A DNA stretch of 64,000 nucleotides from Streptomyces sp. f51. Its GTDB lineage: Bacteria; Actinomycetota; Actinomycetes; Streptomycetales; Streptomycetaceae. Every line of letters begins with the position of its first letter. The first letter of the stretch is position 1. Of the stretch, positions 1 to 7,460 are shown one piece after another. The notes under the pieces were generated by a model that did not search any database, was not told the origin of the DNA, and was given only the letters and a program-made list of their open reading frames with translations. The stretch lies in the NCBI RefSeq assembly GCF_037940415.1, contig NZ_CP149798.1:4559001-4623000 (forward strand). The letters are read 5' to 3'. Made by a program: the position numbers and the translations under genes.

Positions 1-204
1 GTCGAGTCCCGGGCAGAGCCGGGCGGCCTCCGCGGAGCCCGCGGGCACGAACCGCAGCGGCACGAGCTGGCGCTGTGCGGCGAGCCACTTCTTCAGCGCC
101 GCGCACAGCGAGCACCGCGCGTCGTAGAGGACGGTGAGCCCGAGGACCGGGACGCGCTCGGCGTCCCGGTCCCCGGCGGCCGGTGCGCCGGTCACCGCGA
201 TCAC
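1..204 (-). CDS. DCC-family thiol-disulfide oxidoreductase, C-terminus cut by window edge
   Basis: The first 68 codons on the minus strand read from a GTG at 204 and run off the left edge. The translation contains VLYDARCSLC, an N-terminal strand followed by the D-x-x-C-x-x-C motif that gives the DCC (DUF393) family its name. Members are thioredoxin-like proteins presumed to do thiol-disulfide exchange; substrates are unknown. The GTG overlaps the TGA of the upstream membrane-protein gene (GTGA, 201-204), so the two are almost certainly translationally coupled and share the promoter with the twin palindromes at 623-681. A second GTG at 195 is possible. The C-terminal part of the domain is not visible. 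Confidence 0.75.
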   Translation of the reverse strand, partial: MIAVTGAPAAGDRDAERVPVLGLTVLYDARCSLCAALKKWLAAQRQLVPLRFVPAGSAEAARLCPGLD

Positions 205-608
205 GCCCCGGCCGCGGGAGCGGCCCAGTCCGTCGGCCGCACCGGCGGGGTCTGCTCCCGCTCCATGACGCCCCGCCGCCGGATCCTGTTGAGCGCGTAG
301 ACGTTGCCCAGGTGCATCACGCCGAGCACCAGCAGGACGACACCCAGCTTGGTCGAGAGGGCCTCGAAGATCTCGCGGGCGTTGGAGATCTCCTCGCTCT
401 GGTGCAGATAGAGGGCGACGAAGCCCAGGTTGACGAGGTAGAAGCCCACGACCAGCAGATGGTTGACGGCATCCGCGAGCTTCTCGTCGCCGTGCATGAC
501 GTCCGACAGGAAGATCCGTCCGTTGTGGCTGAGCGTGCGCGCCACCCAGACCGTCAGCGCGATGCTGACCAGCAGATAGATGACGTACGCGACGACTGTG
601 AGATCCAT
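201..608 (-). CDS. small integral membrane protein, partner of the DCC protein
   Basis: This 135-residue protein has three or four hydrophobic segments: residues 3-24 (VVAYVIYLLVSIALTVWVAR), about 47-68 around HLLVVGFYLVNLGFVALYLH, and about 85-105 around LGVVLLVLGVMHLGN. A basic cytoplasmic stretch and a Pro/Ala tail follow. I do not recognise a named domain; similar conserved membrane proteins of unknown function occur in Streptomyces. The ATG at 608 has a purine-rich Shine-Dalgarno (AGGGG, about 616-620) at normal distance. It is the first gene of a two-gene unit with the DCC oxidoreductase, so a membrane-linked redox role is possible but is inference only. Confidence 0.8.
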   Translation of the reverse strand: MDLTVVAYVIYLLVSIALTVWVARTLSHNGRIFLSDVMHGDEKLADAVNHLLVVGFYLVNLGFVALYLHQSEEISNAREIFEALSTKLGVVLLVLGVMHLGNVYALNRIRRRGVMEREQTPPVRPTDWAAPAAGA

Positions 609-622
609 GTCCCCACCCCTTC

Positions 623-636
623 TTGAACGCGTTCAA
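623..636. promoter_or_regulatory. palindromic operator 1 (TTGAACGCGTTCAA)
   Basis: A perfect 14-bp palindrome 15 bp upstream of the ATG at 608, abutting the ribosome binding site. It shares both half-sites (TTGAAC/GTTCAA) with the second palindrome 45 bp away. The form fits a dimeric TetR-type regulator. No obvious cognate regulator is adjacent on the right side, so it may lie left of the window. Confidence 0.6.
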
Positions 637-667
637 AACGCTGTCTGAGATGAATGTAGACCTGCTT

Positions 668-681
668 TTGAACATGTTCAA
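668..681. promoter_or_regulatory. palindromic operator 2 (TTGAACATGTTCAA)
   Basis: A second perfect 14-bp palindrome with the same half-sites as the one at 623-636 and a different central dinucleotide (AT versus GC). The 45-bp centre spacing is about four helical turns, so both dimers would sit on the same DNA face. It lies in the divergent intergenic region and could affect both directions. Confidence 0.6.
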
Positions 682-798
682 GTCGGATCCGGGGTGACTG
701 TCGCGGACGGGCCCGGCGACCGTCGCGAACAGGCCGGACGCCGAACTCGGCAGGACCCGAGGGCCGGTTGTCAGTGGGGGCTCGTACTGTTCGTCGGC

Positions 799-1191
799 AT
801 GGGAATGGTGACGTTCGTCGACGAGACGACCAGCGGGACCCGGGGCGCGGGCTGGGGCATCGAGTTCGCCGAGGAGCGGCTCGCGGTGCGCGAGCTGATC
901 AGGCGCCGGGTCTTCCAGGAGGTCGCCGAGTACAACGCGGCCATGCCCGCGGTGTTCCAGGGGCTCGTGCAGCCCGAGGACACCGAGCGCGTGCTGAACG
1001 GCTACGCGCTGCGCACGCCCCGCCGGATCGACCCGGAGGCCCAGACCGCGCTGGCACTCCGCGCGTTCGAGGGCAACGGCTTCCTGGTGCTCGTGGGGGA
1101 CCGTCAGGTGACCGCCCTCGACGAGGAGATCGAGCTGGCCCTCGGGACCGAGGTCACCTTCCTCAAGCTCGTCGCACTGGTGGGGGGATGA
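799..1191 (+). CDS. conserved protein of unknown function upstream of a DUF4132 gene
   Basis: This 130-residue soluble acidic protein has no signal peptide or membrane segment. I do not recognise a family. The start is uncertain: ATG at 799 gives MGMVTFVDET; ATG at 805 and GTG at 694 are also in frame, and no strong ribosome binding site separates them. Residues before 799 are Arg/Gly-rich and look non-coding, which favours 799 or 805. Its TGA (1189-1191) overlaps the ATG of the next gene, so it is translationally coupled to the DUF4132 protein and probably works with it. Confidence 0.65.
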   Translation: MGMVTFVDETTSGTRGAGWGIEFAEERLAVRELIRRRVFQEVAEYNAAMPAVFQGLVQPEDTERVLNGYALRTPRRIDPEAQTALALRAFEGNGFLVLVGDRQVTALDEEIELALGTEVTFLKLVALVGG

Positions 1192-3653
1192 CGATGACCG
1201 ACGTCGCGAAGTGGGTGCGGTGGATCCGCGCGTGGGTGGCCAAGGACGACATGGAGGCGCTCGCCACCGACGTCCTTCGCGCCGCGACGGTCAACAGGGG
1301 CGGCTGGCACGGCGGATGGACCGAGATCCTCGACCTGCTCAGGGCGCTGCCCGCCGAGCGGCGGACCCGGCTGGCCGACGTGCTGGTGCAGCGCTACCAC
1401 GCGCTCGGCGAGGGGACGGACGCCCGGGACCACGCGCTGACCCTGGTCGGCGTCGTCTCCCGGGGCCTCCCCGGCGACCGGCTCCCGGTGGAGCGGCTGA
1501 AGCGGCTCGACGAACTCGGCACGATGTACTCCATCTGGTACGCGTCGCGGCCCGACGGGCTCATCGAGGCCGAGCTGGGGACCGGCCGCGCGCTCTCCCC
1601 GGCCGTCGTCGCGGTGCTCCGCCGCTCGGCCATGGACGCCTACCGCTCCACGAACCTGGGGGACCTGGCGAAGACGATCACGGATCCGGTCCTCAACGTC
1701 GGTGAGGAATGGGCCGAGGCGGCCATGCGGGACGGCTCCGGGCCCGACTGGCGGGCCCTGCTGGCCCATCTGACGACCGCCACCGCCTCCAAGCCCTCCG
1801 CCAAGTGGGACCAGCGGTCACGGGCGCTGGTCGAAGCCCTCGGCGCCGACCACGTCCGCGTCACCGTGCTGCCCTGGCTCGCCCTCGCCGGCCGCCCCCG
1901 GACGTTCCGGCTGCGGAGCCAGTCCTACGGCGCCGACCTGAACGACGCGTACGACCCCTACAACGCCAACGCCCTGCGCGGCCTCGCCTGGCTGGTCTCC
2001 GTGCTGCCGCCCCACCCCGACACCGTCCGGGCCCTCGGCGCGCTCGTCGAGACCTCCCTGAAGAAGGTCGCCGGACTCGGCCCGCGCAACCCGAAGGTCG
2101 CCAACGCCGGTGTCGTCGCGCTGTCCCGGATCGACGGCGAGGCCGCCCTCGCCGAACTGGCCCGACTGGCCGCCCGGGTGACGTACAAGGCCACGGCCAA
2201 GCTCGTCGACGGCTTCCTGGAGGCCAAGGCCACCGCCCTCGGTCTGAGCCGCGAGGAGATCGAGGAACTGGCCGTCCCGGCGTACGGGCTCACCGGCGTC
2301 GGGCAGGCGCGTCACGCGTTCGGCGGCGACACCGCCCTCCTCGAGGTCCACGGCTCACGCGTCGTGCTGAGCTGGCGCAACGCGAGCGGCAAGGCCGTCA
2401 GGAGCGTGCCCGCCGCCGTGCGGCGCGACCACGCCGAGGAGCTCAAGGAGCTCAAGGCGGCCGTCAAGGACATCGACAGGATGCTCTCGGCGCAGACCGA
2501 GCGCCTGGACCGGCAGTTCCTCGGCCGGCGCACCTGGAGGTACGGCACCTGGCGCGAGCGGTACCTCGACCACCCGCTCGTCGGCACCCTCGCCCGCCGG
2601 CTCCTGTGGACCGTCGACGGCACTCCCGTCGGCTACGCGAACGGCGGACTGTCCACCCTCGCCGGCGACCCGGTGGCCACGGGCGAGGAGGTCACCCTCT
2701 GGCACCCGGCCGGCCGCGAACCCGCCGAGGTCGTCGCCTGGCGGGACTGGCTGGAGCGGCACGAGATCACCCAGCCCTTCAAGCAGGCCCACCGCGAGGT
2801 GTACCTCCTCACCGACGCCGAGCGCGCGACCGGCACCTACTCCAACCGCTTCGCCGCCCACTTCGTGCGCCAGCACCAGTTCAACTCCCTGGCCGCCGTC
2901 AGGGGCTGGCACAACAAACTCCGCCTCTGCGTCGACGACGAGGCGCCCCCGGCCACCCGGGAACTGCCGCGATGGGGGCTGCGCGCCGAGTACTGGATCA
3001 CCGGCGACGGCGAGTACGGCGAGGACACCACCGAGTCCGGCAGCTATCTGCGGCTGCGCACCGACCAGGTCCGCTTCTATCCGATCGACGCCCCGCGGAA
3101 CTCGGCGCACTGCCACGGTGGCGAGTACCGCATGTGGCTCGGCCCGGACGAGACCCCCGTCGAACCCCTGCCGCTCACGGAGATCCCGCCGCTCGTCCTG
3201 TCCGAAGTCCTGCGCGACGTCGACCTGTTCGTCGGGGTCGCGAGCGTCGGCAACGACCCGGCCTGGCAGGACGGCGGCCCCGGCGGCCGGTTCCAGGAGT
3301 ACTGGACGTCGTACGGCTTCGGCGACCTGACCGAGACCGCGCAGACCCGCCGCGCCCTGCTCGAACGGCTCATACCCCGGCTGGCGATGGCCGACCGCTG
3401 CACCCTTCAGGGCCGCTTCCTGCACGTGAAGGGCGAGCGGCACACGTACAAGATCCATCTGGGCTCGGGCAACATCCTGATGACCCCGAACGACCAGTAC
3501 CTGTGCATCGTCCCGAAGTCCGCGGCGGCAGGGCCCGAGACCGGCTATCTGCCGTTCGAGGGGGACCGCATGCTCGCGGTGATCCTCAGCAAGGCGATGC
3601 TGCTGGCCGACGACCTGAGGATCACCGACCCGACGATCCTGAGTCAGCTCTGA
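1188..3653 (+). CDS. DUF4132 domain-containing protein
   Basis: This 821-residue cytoplasmic protein has an N-terminal half that looks like helical-repeat sequence (about residues 1-400). A central Lys/Glu-rich part follows (about 410-470, containing ELKELKAAVKDIDRML). The C-terminal region carries the conserved features of DUF4132 (MolR-like) proteins: GGRFQEYWTSYGFGDL near residue 705 and HVKGERHTYKIHLGSGNI near residue 755. The biochemical activity of the family is not established. The ATG at 1188 overlaps the preceding stop as ATGA; a second ATG lies at 1194. It forms a two-gene unit with the 130-residue protein. Confidence 0.8.
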   Translation: MTMTDVAKWVRWIRAWVAKDDMEALATDVLRAATVNRGGWHGGWTEILDLLRALPAERRTRLADVLVQRYHALGEGTDARDHALTLVGVVSRGLPGDRLPVERLKRLDELGTMYSIWYASRPDGLIEAELGTGRALSPAVVAVLRRSAMDAYRSTNLGDLAKTITDPVLNVGEEWAEAAMRDGSGPDWRALLAHLTTATASKPSAKWDQRSRALVEALGADHVRVTVLPWLALAGRPRTFRLRSQSYGADLNDAYDPYNANALRGLAWLVSVLPPHPDTVRALGALVETSLKKVAGLGPRNPKVANAGVVALSRIDGEAALAELARLAARVTYKATAKLVDGFLEAKATALGLSREEIEELAVPAYGLTGVGQARHAFGGDTALLEVHGSRVVLSWRNASGKAVRSVPAAVRRDHAEELKELKAAVKDIDRMLSAQTERLDRQFLGRRTWRYGTWRERYLDHPLVGTLARRLLWTVDGTPVGYANGGLSTLAGDPVATGEEVTLWHPAGREPAEVVAWRDWLERHEITQPFKQAHREVYLLTDAERATGTYSNRFAAHFVRQHQFNSLAAVRGWHNKLRLCVDDEAPPATRELPRWGLRAEYWITGDGEYGEDTTESGSYLRLRTDQVRFYPIDAPRNSAHCHGGEYRMWLGPDETPVEPLPLTEIPPLVLSEVLRDVDLFVGVASVGNDPAWQDGGPGGRFQEYWTSYGFGDLTETAQTRRALLERLIPRLAMADRCTLQGRFLHVKGERHTYKIHLGSGNILMTPNDQYLCIVPKSAAAGPETGYLPFEGDRMLAVILSKAMLLADDLRITDPTILSQL

Positions 3654-3703
3654 CCGGCCCCGGTCCGCCGCACGGGCGCGGGCCGTTCGCCGCCCGCCGC
3701 CGG

Positions 3704-4690
3704 TCAGGACAGCGCGGAGACCGGTCTGTCGGGACCCCGCAGCAGGGCCGCCCCGAGCGGCGTGAGCGTGTGCAGGACACTCGTGCCGTACCGGAGGCTG
3801 CTGATGAGGCCCGCGTCCCGCAGGGCCGAGATGTGCTGGCTCACCGTGGGGGCCGACACCCCGGCAAGCCGGGCCAGTTCGCCCGTGTTCGCGCCCAGCG
3901 CGGTTCCCCGCAGCACCTGTGCCCGGGTCCGGCCCAGCAGCACGCCGAGCGGGCGGTCGACGGCGGCCGGCCGGGCCTCACGGAGCACGGGATAGACCAG
4001 CACGGGCGGCAGCGCCGAGTCGGCCAGCGAGATCGGAGGGCCCCAGCAGAAGTACGACGGCACGAGGGTCAGCCCCCGCCCGTCGAGCACGAGGTCGCGT
4101 TCCTCCGCCGGGTAGTGCACGTGGAGCACCGGTGGATCCCAGCGCATCTGCGGGCCCAGCCCGTCGAGCAGCCCGTCCGCTCCGCCGGCCAGCAGGGCCC
4201 GCCCCCGGACCGACCGGTCCGCCTCCACCCGGGCCAGCGTCCGCTCCCGGTAGGGCGCCAGGGCGACCTCGTGGTACCTCCGCAGGGCGTTCGCCAGGTC
4301 CTGACGCGTCTCGCGCTCCACGAGCCGCGGTGCCCACGACGGAGCCCTGACCGCCACGAAGCGCCTCACCTCCCGGCGCACCCGGTCGGTGGGGGTGTCC
4401 ACCAGTGCCGCGAGTCCGGCCGCGAGTCCCTGGCCGCCCCGTGTCGGGGTGAGGAAGTCGGGGAAGTACGCGGCTCTCGGGAAGACCGGCAGCAGAAGGT
4501 GCCGCAGGACTCCCTCGAGTCCCTGGTCGGCCAGCCGCAGGCGGGTCGTGCGGTACCACTCCGCGTGCGCGCTGCGCCCCTGGCGCGTCTGTAACCGGTG
4601 CAGGCTCAGGGCGATCTCCCAGAGCGGATCCGGCTCGGACGCCAGCCGGGTACGTGCCAGGTCGGCCTCGGTGAAATGGATGTGCAGCAT
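3704..4690 (-). CDS. ArsR/SmtB-type winged-helix transcriptional regulator (DUF5937-like)
   Basis: This 328-residue protein carries its DNA-binding domain at the C-terminus: residues around ANTGELARLAGVSAPTVSQH, then ISALRDAGLISSLRYGTSVLH, form the winged helix-turn-helix. The N-terminal two thirds (starting MLHIHFTEADLARTRL) match the large sensor-like region seen in actinobacterial DUF5937/ArsR proteins. No cysteine cluster for metal sensing is visible, so the ligand is unknown. The start is the ATG at 4690; the reading frame stays open upstream only through a tandem-repeat array, and that extension has repeat-derived composition. The repeats lie directly upstream and may be its own operators. 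Confidence 0.8.
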   Translation of the reverse strand: MLHIHFTEADLARTRLASEPDPLWEIALSLHRLQTRQGRSAHAEWYRTTRLRLADQGLEGVLRHLLLPVFPRAAYFPDFLTPTRGGQGLAAGLAALVDTPTDRVRREVRRFVAVRAPSWAPRLVERETRQDLANALRRYHEVALAPYRERTLARVEADRSVRGRALLAGGADGLLDGLGPQMRWDPPVLHVHYPAEERDLVLDGRGLTLVPSYFCWGPPISLADSALPPVLVYPVLREARPAAVDRPLGVLLGRTRAQVLRGTALGANTGELARLAGVSAPTVSQHISALRDAGLISSLRYGTSVLHTLTPLGAALLRGPDRPVSALS

Positions 4691-4704
4691 GACGGCCTCC
4701 CGTC

Positions 4705-4864
4705 CGGCCGCGGTGTGACCGCGGCCGCCCCCCCGTGCGGCCGCGCTGTGACAACGGCCGCCCCCCGTACGGCCGCACTGCGACAACGGCGGCCCCTGTA
4801 CGGCCGCGCTGTGACGGCGACCGCCCCCCGTGCGGCCGCGCTGTGACAACGGCCGTCCGTCCGG
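4705..4864. repeat. five tandem copies of a 31-33 bp unit upstream of the ArsR-type gene
   Basis: Units begin at 4705, 4738, 4770, 4801 and 4833. Each starts CGGCCGC, continues (G/A)CTGTGACAACGG with small variation, and ends in a C-run followed by GTG or GTA. Units 2 and 5 share the longest identity; units 1 and 4 vary in the middle. The array begins 15 bp upstream of the regulator's start codon. A period of about three helical turns would place identical sites on one DNA face. It could be an operator array, a mini-satellite, or both. Confidence 0.85.
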
Positions 4865-5096
4865 CCTGTTCCGGCCCGGCGAGTCATCATGTCCGCCGCC
4901 GGACACGGCTGACAACACCTGCAACAGGCGTTATTCGGCCATGTACGGATATACCTGTGCATCACCTGTGCGTCTTCGGATGTTCCCCATGGGGCGCTGA
5001 CCTGCGCTTTTCGGCCCTGGCCGCAACGCGTGGGAAATCGGTCCGGGTGCTGCCAGGGTGGTGGAGCCACCTCGAGGTCGACATGAAAGGATTGTC
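4865..5096. other. divergent intergenic region
   Basis: Between the repeat array and the exported protein at 5097. It is relatively AT-rich around 4925-4960 (TTATTCGG, GGATATACC), the likely promoter of the rightward gene. A 6-codon reading frame (ATG 5082 to TAG 5102) overlaps the start of the next gene. No other gene is seen. Confidence 0.5.
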
Positions 5097-5549
5097 ATGT
5101 TAGTACCGATAAAGGCTGGATGGGCCCGGTCACGCAAGGCGCTCGCGGCGACGGCGGCCCTGGCCGCGGCTCTCGCCGTCGGCGGAGTCGTCACGGCGTC
5201 CCCCGCATCGGCCGGCACGAACTGTGCCGGCGGCTACCACTGTGTGTTCTGGTCCAGCTTCAGCAGCGCCAGGCACTCGTACTACAACAGCGACCCCAAC
5301 TTCACGAACGACACGTTCAACGACACGACCTACGGCACCGCCGGCTCCGGCACCACCGTCAACGACAACGCGTGGTCCGCCAGCAACTCCAGCAGCGGCG
5401 GCTACTACTCCCGGTACTACCTGAACATCAACTCCGGCGGCGGGATGCTCTTCTGCGTCAAGCCGGGCAGCGAGGTCGAGGAACTGTCCGCCGCGCTGTC
5501 GGCCAGCTCCCTCTCGCTGACCACCTCCAACCCGGGCGGCTGCTACTGA
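5097..5549 (+). CDS. secreted peptidase inhibitor family I36-like protein
   Basis: This 150-residue exported protein has a Sec signal peptide: basic n-region (WARSRKA), hydrophobic ATAALAAALAVGGVV, and an ASPASA-GT cleavage site near residue 40. The mature part begins GTNCAGGYHCVFWSS and is rich in Tyr, Asn, Ser and Thr. This is typical of small beta-sheet proteins annotated as I36 (SMI-like) metalloprotease inhibitors in Streptomyces. Two early cysteines and two late ones (FCVKPG, GGCY) could form disulfides. The start is the ATG at 5097, with GAAAGGA about 6 bases upstream; it overlaps the stop of a 6-codon upstream frame. Inhibitor activity is inferred from family only. Confidence 0.7.
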   Translation: MLVPIKAGWARSRKALAATAALAAALAVGGVVTASPASAGTNCAGGYHCVFWSSFSSARHSYYNSDPNFTNDTFNDTTYGTAGSGTTVNDNAWSASNSSSGGYYSRYYLNINSGGGMLFCVKPGSEVEELSAALSASSLSLTTSNPGGCY

Positions 5550-5616
5550 CCCGCGCCGCGTCACGGATCCGGCGGCGGTCCGCCGCCGGATCCACCGCGC
5601 CGGGAGGAGGAAGACC

Positions 5617-6492
5617 TTGGAGACCCGTAGGATCACCGCACTCGTCACGGCCGCGACCGCCGTGGTGGTCGCCGCCTGTGCCGCCTGGGTGTACGCGGGC
5701 CGGTCCGGTCCGTCCACCGCCACCCCGAGGCCGACGGCGGACGCCGGACGCCTGAGCGCCCGGCTGCCGTTCCACCCGCTGCTGCACGCCCCCAGCGAGC
5801 GGCAGTGGCGGATCGCGGAGGCGGAACGGCGGCTGGCCGTCACCTGCATGACCGCCCACGGCCACCGGTACGCGCCGGCCGCGATACCCCGGCCGAGCAC
5901 GTCTACCGTCGACCACCCGCTGCCGTTCGGCCTGGAGTCGCTCACCACCGCGACCGCGAGCCCCGCGCCGGCCGCGACGGAACACCGCGAGAGCAAGGCG
6001 TTCCTCGCCGCGCTCTACGGCCCCGCCGACCGGCGCATCACCGCCCGGGGCACGTCCATCAAGGTGTCCTGGCCGGCCCAGGGCTGCCAGGCGGAGGCCG
6101 AGAAGCGGCTGCTGGGCTCCGAGCGCCTGCGGTGGCTCCAGGTCAGCATCCAGCTCGGCGAGGGCGAGGAGCAGGCCCGCAAGAACCTGGACAAGGACCC
6201 GGCCTTCCGCGCGGCCGACGCCCGCTGGGCGCGCTGCATGCGAGTCGCCGGAGTCGCCACGGACGACCCGGTCAACCTGCTCGACAGCCTCCCCCGCGAC
6301 ACCGACTTCGCCACCAACCCCGTCGCCCGGGCCGACATCCGCTGCAAGGCGGACACCGACTACCTGCGGACGGCCTACACCCGACTGGCCGTCGTCCAGC
6401 GGGCCTGGCTCGACGCGCACCCCGCGGCCGTGGCGTCCTGGAGCTCCCTCATGCAACGCCAGGACAAGGCCGCCACGGACGTCCTCGGATGA
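5617..6492 (+). CDS. membrane-anchored or secreted protein of unknown function
   Basis: This 291-residue protein starts at TTG 5617 behind a strong GGAGGAGG site. Residues about 6-27 form an N-terminal hydrophobic segment (ALVTAATAVVVAACAAWVYA) that acts as a signal anchor or signal peptide. The exported part has cysteines in short conserved contexts (AVTCMTAHGH, GCQAEAEK, ARCMRVAG, IRCKADTD), a pattern common in actinobacterial extracytoplasmic proteins of unknown function. It follows the I36-like gene by 67 bp and is probably co-transcribed with it, as the main hairpin terminator lies after its stop. Confidence 0.7.
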   Translation: METRRITALVTAATAVVVAACAAWVYAGRSGPSTATPRPTADAGRLSARLPFHPLLHAPSERQWRIAEAERRLAVTCMTAHGHRYAPAAIPRPSTSTVDHPLPFGLESLTTATASPAPAATEHRESKAFLAALYGPADRRITARGTSIKVSWPAQGCQAEAEKRLLGSERLRWLQVSIQLGEGEEQARKNLDKDPAFRAADARWARCMRVAGVATDDPVNLLDSLPRDTDFATNPVARADIRCKADTDYLRTAYTRLAVVQRAWLDAHPAAVASWSSLMQRQDKAATDVLG

Positions 6493-6567
6493 CGGCGCGG
6501 GACCGTCTGCGGCCCGGTCCCACCGGCTCTCCCGGCCACGACGGCGTCCGCACCCGCCCCCAACGAC

Positions 6568-6612
6568 GACGTCGGCCTCCGAGACCGTTCTCAGGTCTCG
6601 GAGGCCGACGTC
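6568..6612. terminator. bidirectional terminator hairpin between convergent genes
   Basis: A perfect 19-bp inverted repeat (arms 6568-6586 and 6594-6612, beginning GACGTCGGCCTCC) with a 7-base loop. It separates the rightward gene ending at 6492 from sdhB ending at 6681 and can serve both. Confidence 0.85.
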
Positions 6613-6680
6613 ACAAGGTCCCGGATCGACCGGCGGGGCCCCGGAAGGAGCGGGCCCGGCGGCGGGTCACGGGGTGAGGG

Positions 6681-7460
6681 TCAGAAGCGGCGCGTGATCA
6701 GGGCGCGCTTGACTTCCTGGATCGCCTTGGTGACCTCGATACCGCGCGGGCAGGCGTCCGTGCAGTTGAACGTGGTGCGGCAGCGCCACACACCGTCCTT
6801 GTCGTTGAGGATCTCCAGCCGCTGCTCCCCGGCCTCGTCGCGCGAGTCGAAGATGAAGCGGTGGGCGTTCACGATGGCGGCCGGACCGAAGTACTGGCCG
6901 TCGTTCCAGAACACCGGGCAGGACGACGTGCACGCCGCGCACAGGATGCACTTGGTCGTGTCGTCGAACCGCTCGCGGTCCTCGGCCGACTGAAGCCGCT
7001 CGCGCGTGGGCTCGTTGGTGTCCTTCGTGATGAGGAAGGGCATCACGTCGCGGTACGCCTGGAAGAACGGGTCCATGTCGACCACGAGGTCCTTCAGCAC
7101 CGTCAGGCCCTTGATGGCCTCGACGGTGATCGGCTTCTCGGGGTTGAGGTCCTTGATCAGCGTCTTGCAGGCCAGACGGTTCTTGCCGTTGATCCGCATG
7201 GCGTCCGACCCGCAGATCCCGTGCGCGCAGGAGCGGCGGAAGGTGAGCGTGCCGTCCTGGTCCCACTTGATCTTGTGCAGCGCGTCGAGGACACGCTCCT
7301 TGGGGTCGATCTGGAGCTGGAAGTCTTCCCAGACCGACTCCGCAGAGACCTCCGGGTTGAACCGGCGGATGCGGAACGTGGCGGTGATGTAGGGGGAGTC
7401 GGCGAAACCGGGCTCGGGTGCGCCGGCCGCGTCCGCCTTGTCCAGAGTGGGAGTAGCCAT
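6681..7460 (-). CDS. sdhB: succinate dehydrogenase iron-sulfur subunit
   Basis: This 259-residue subunit carries electrons from the flavin of SdhA to the quinone site. All three cluster motifs are visible: the [2Fe-2S] ferredoxin region CAHGICGSDAMRIN followed by LACKTL (about residues 78-100); the [4Fe-4S] motif CILCAACTSSCP; and the [3Fe-4S] motif CRTTFNCTDACPRG. The length is normal. Its ATG overlaps the TGA of sdhA (TGATG, 7458-7462), so translation is coupled. It is the last gene of sdhCDAB and is followed by the 6568-6612 terminator. Confidence 0.98.
   Translation of the reverse strand: MATPTLDKADAAGAPEPGFADSPYITATFRIRRFNPEVSAESVWEDFQLQIDPKERVLDALHKIKWDQDGTLTFRRSCAHGICGSDAMRINGKNRLACKTLIKDLNPEKPITVEAIKGLTVLKDLVVDMDPFFQAYRDVMPFLITKDTNEPTRERLQSAEDRERFDDTTKCILCAACTSSCPVFWNDGQYFGPAAIVNAHRFIFDSRDEAGEQRLEILNDKDGVWRCRTTFNCTDACPRGIEVTKAIQEVKRALITRRF

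Noticed and set aside
4705..4864. CRISPR array
   Set aside because: The repeats are contiguous with no unique spacers, and no cas genes are present.
4705..4924. An N-terminal extension of the ArsR-type protein through the repeat array
   Set aside because: The extra residues are direct translations of the 32-bp repeats, and a normal start (ATG 4690) gives the expected family N-terminus.
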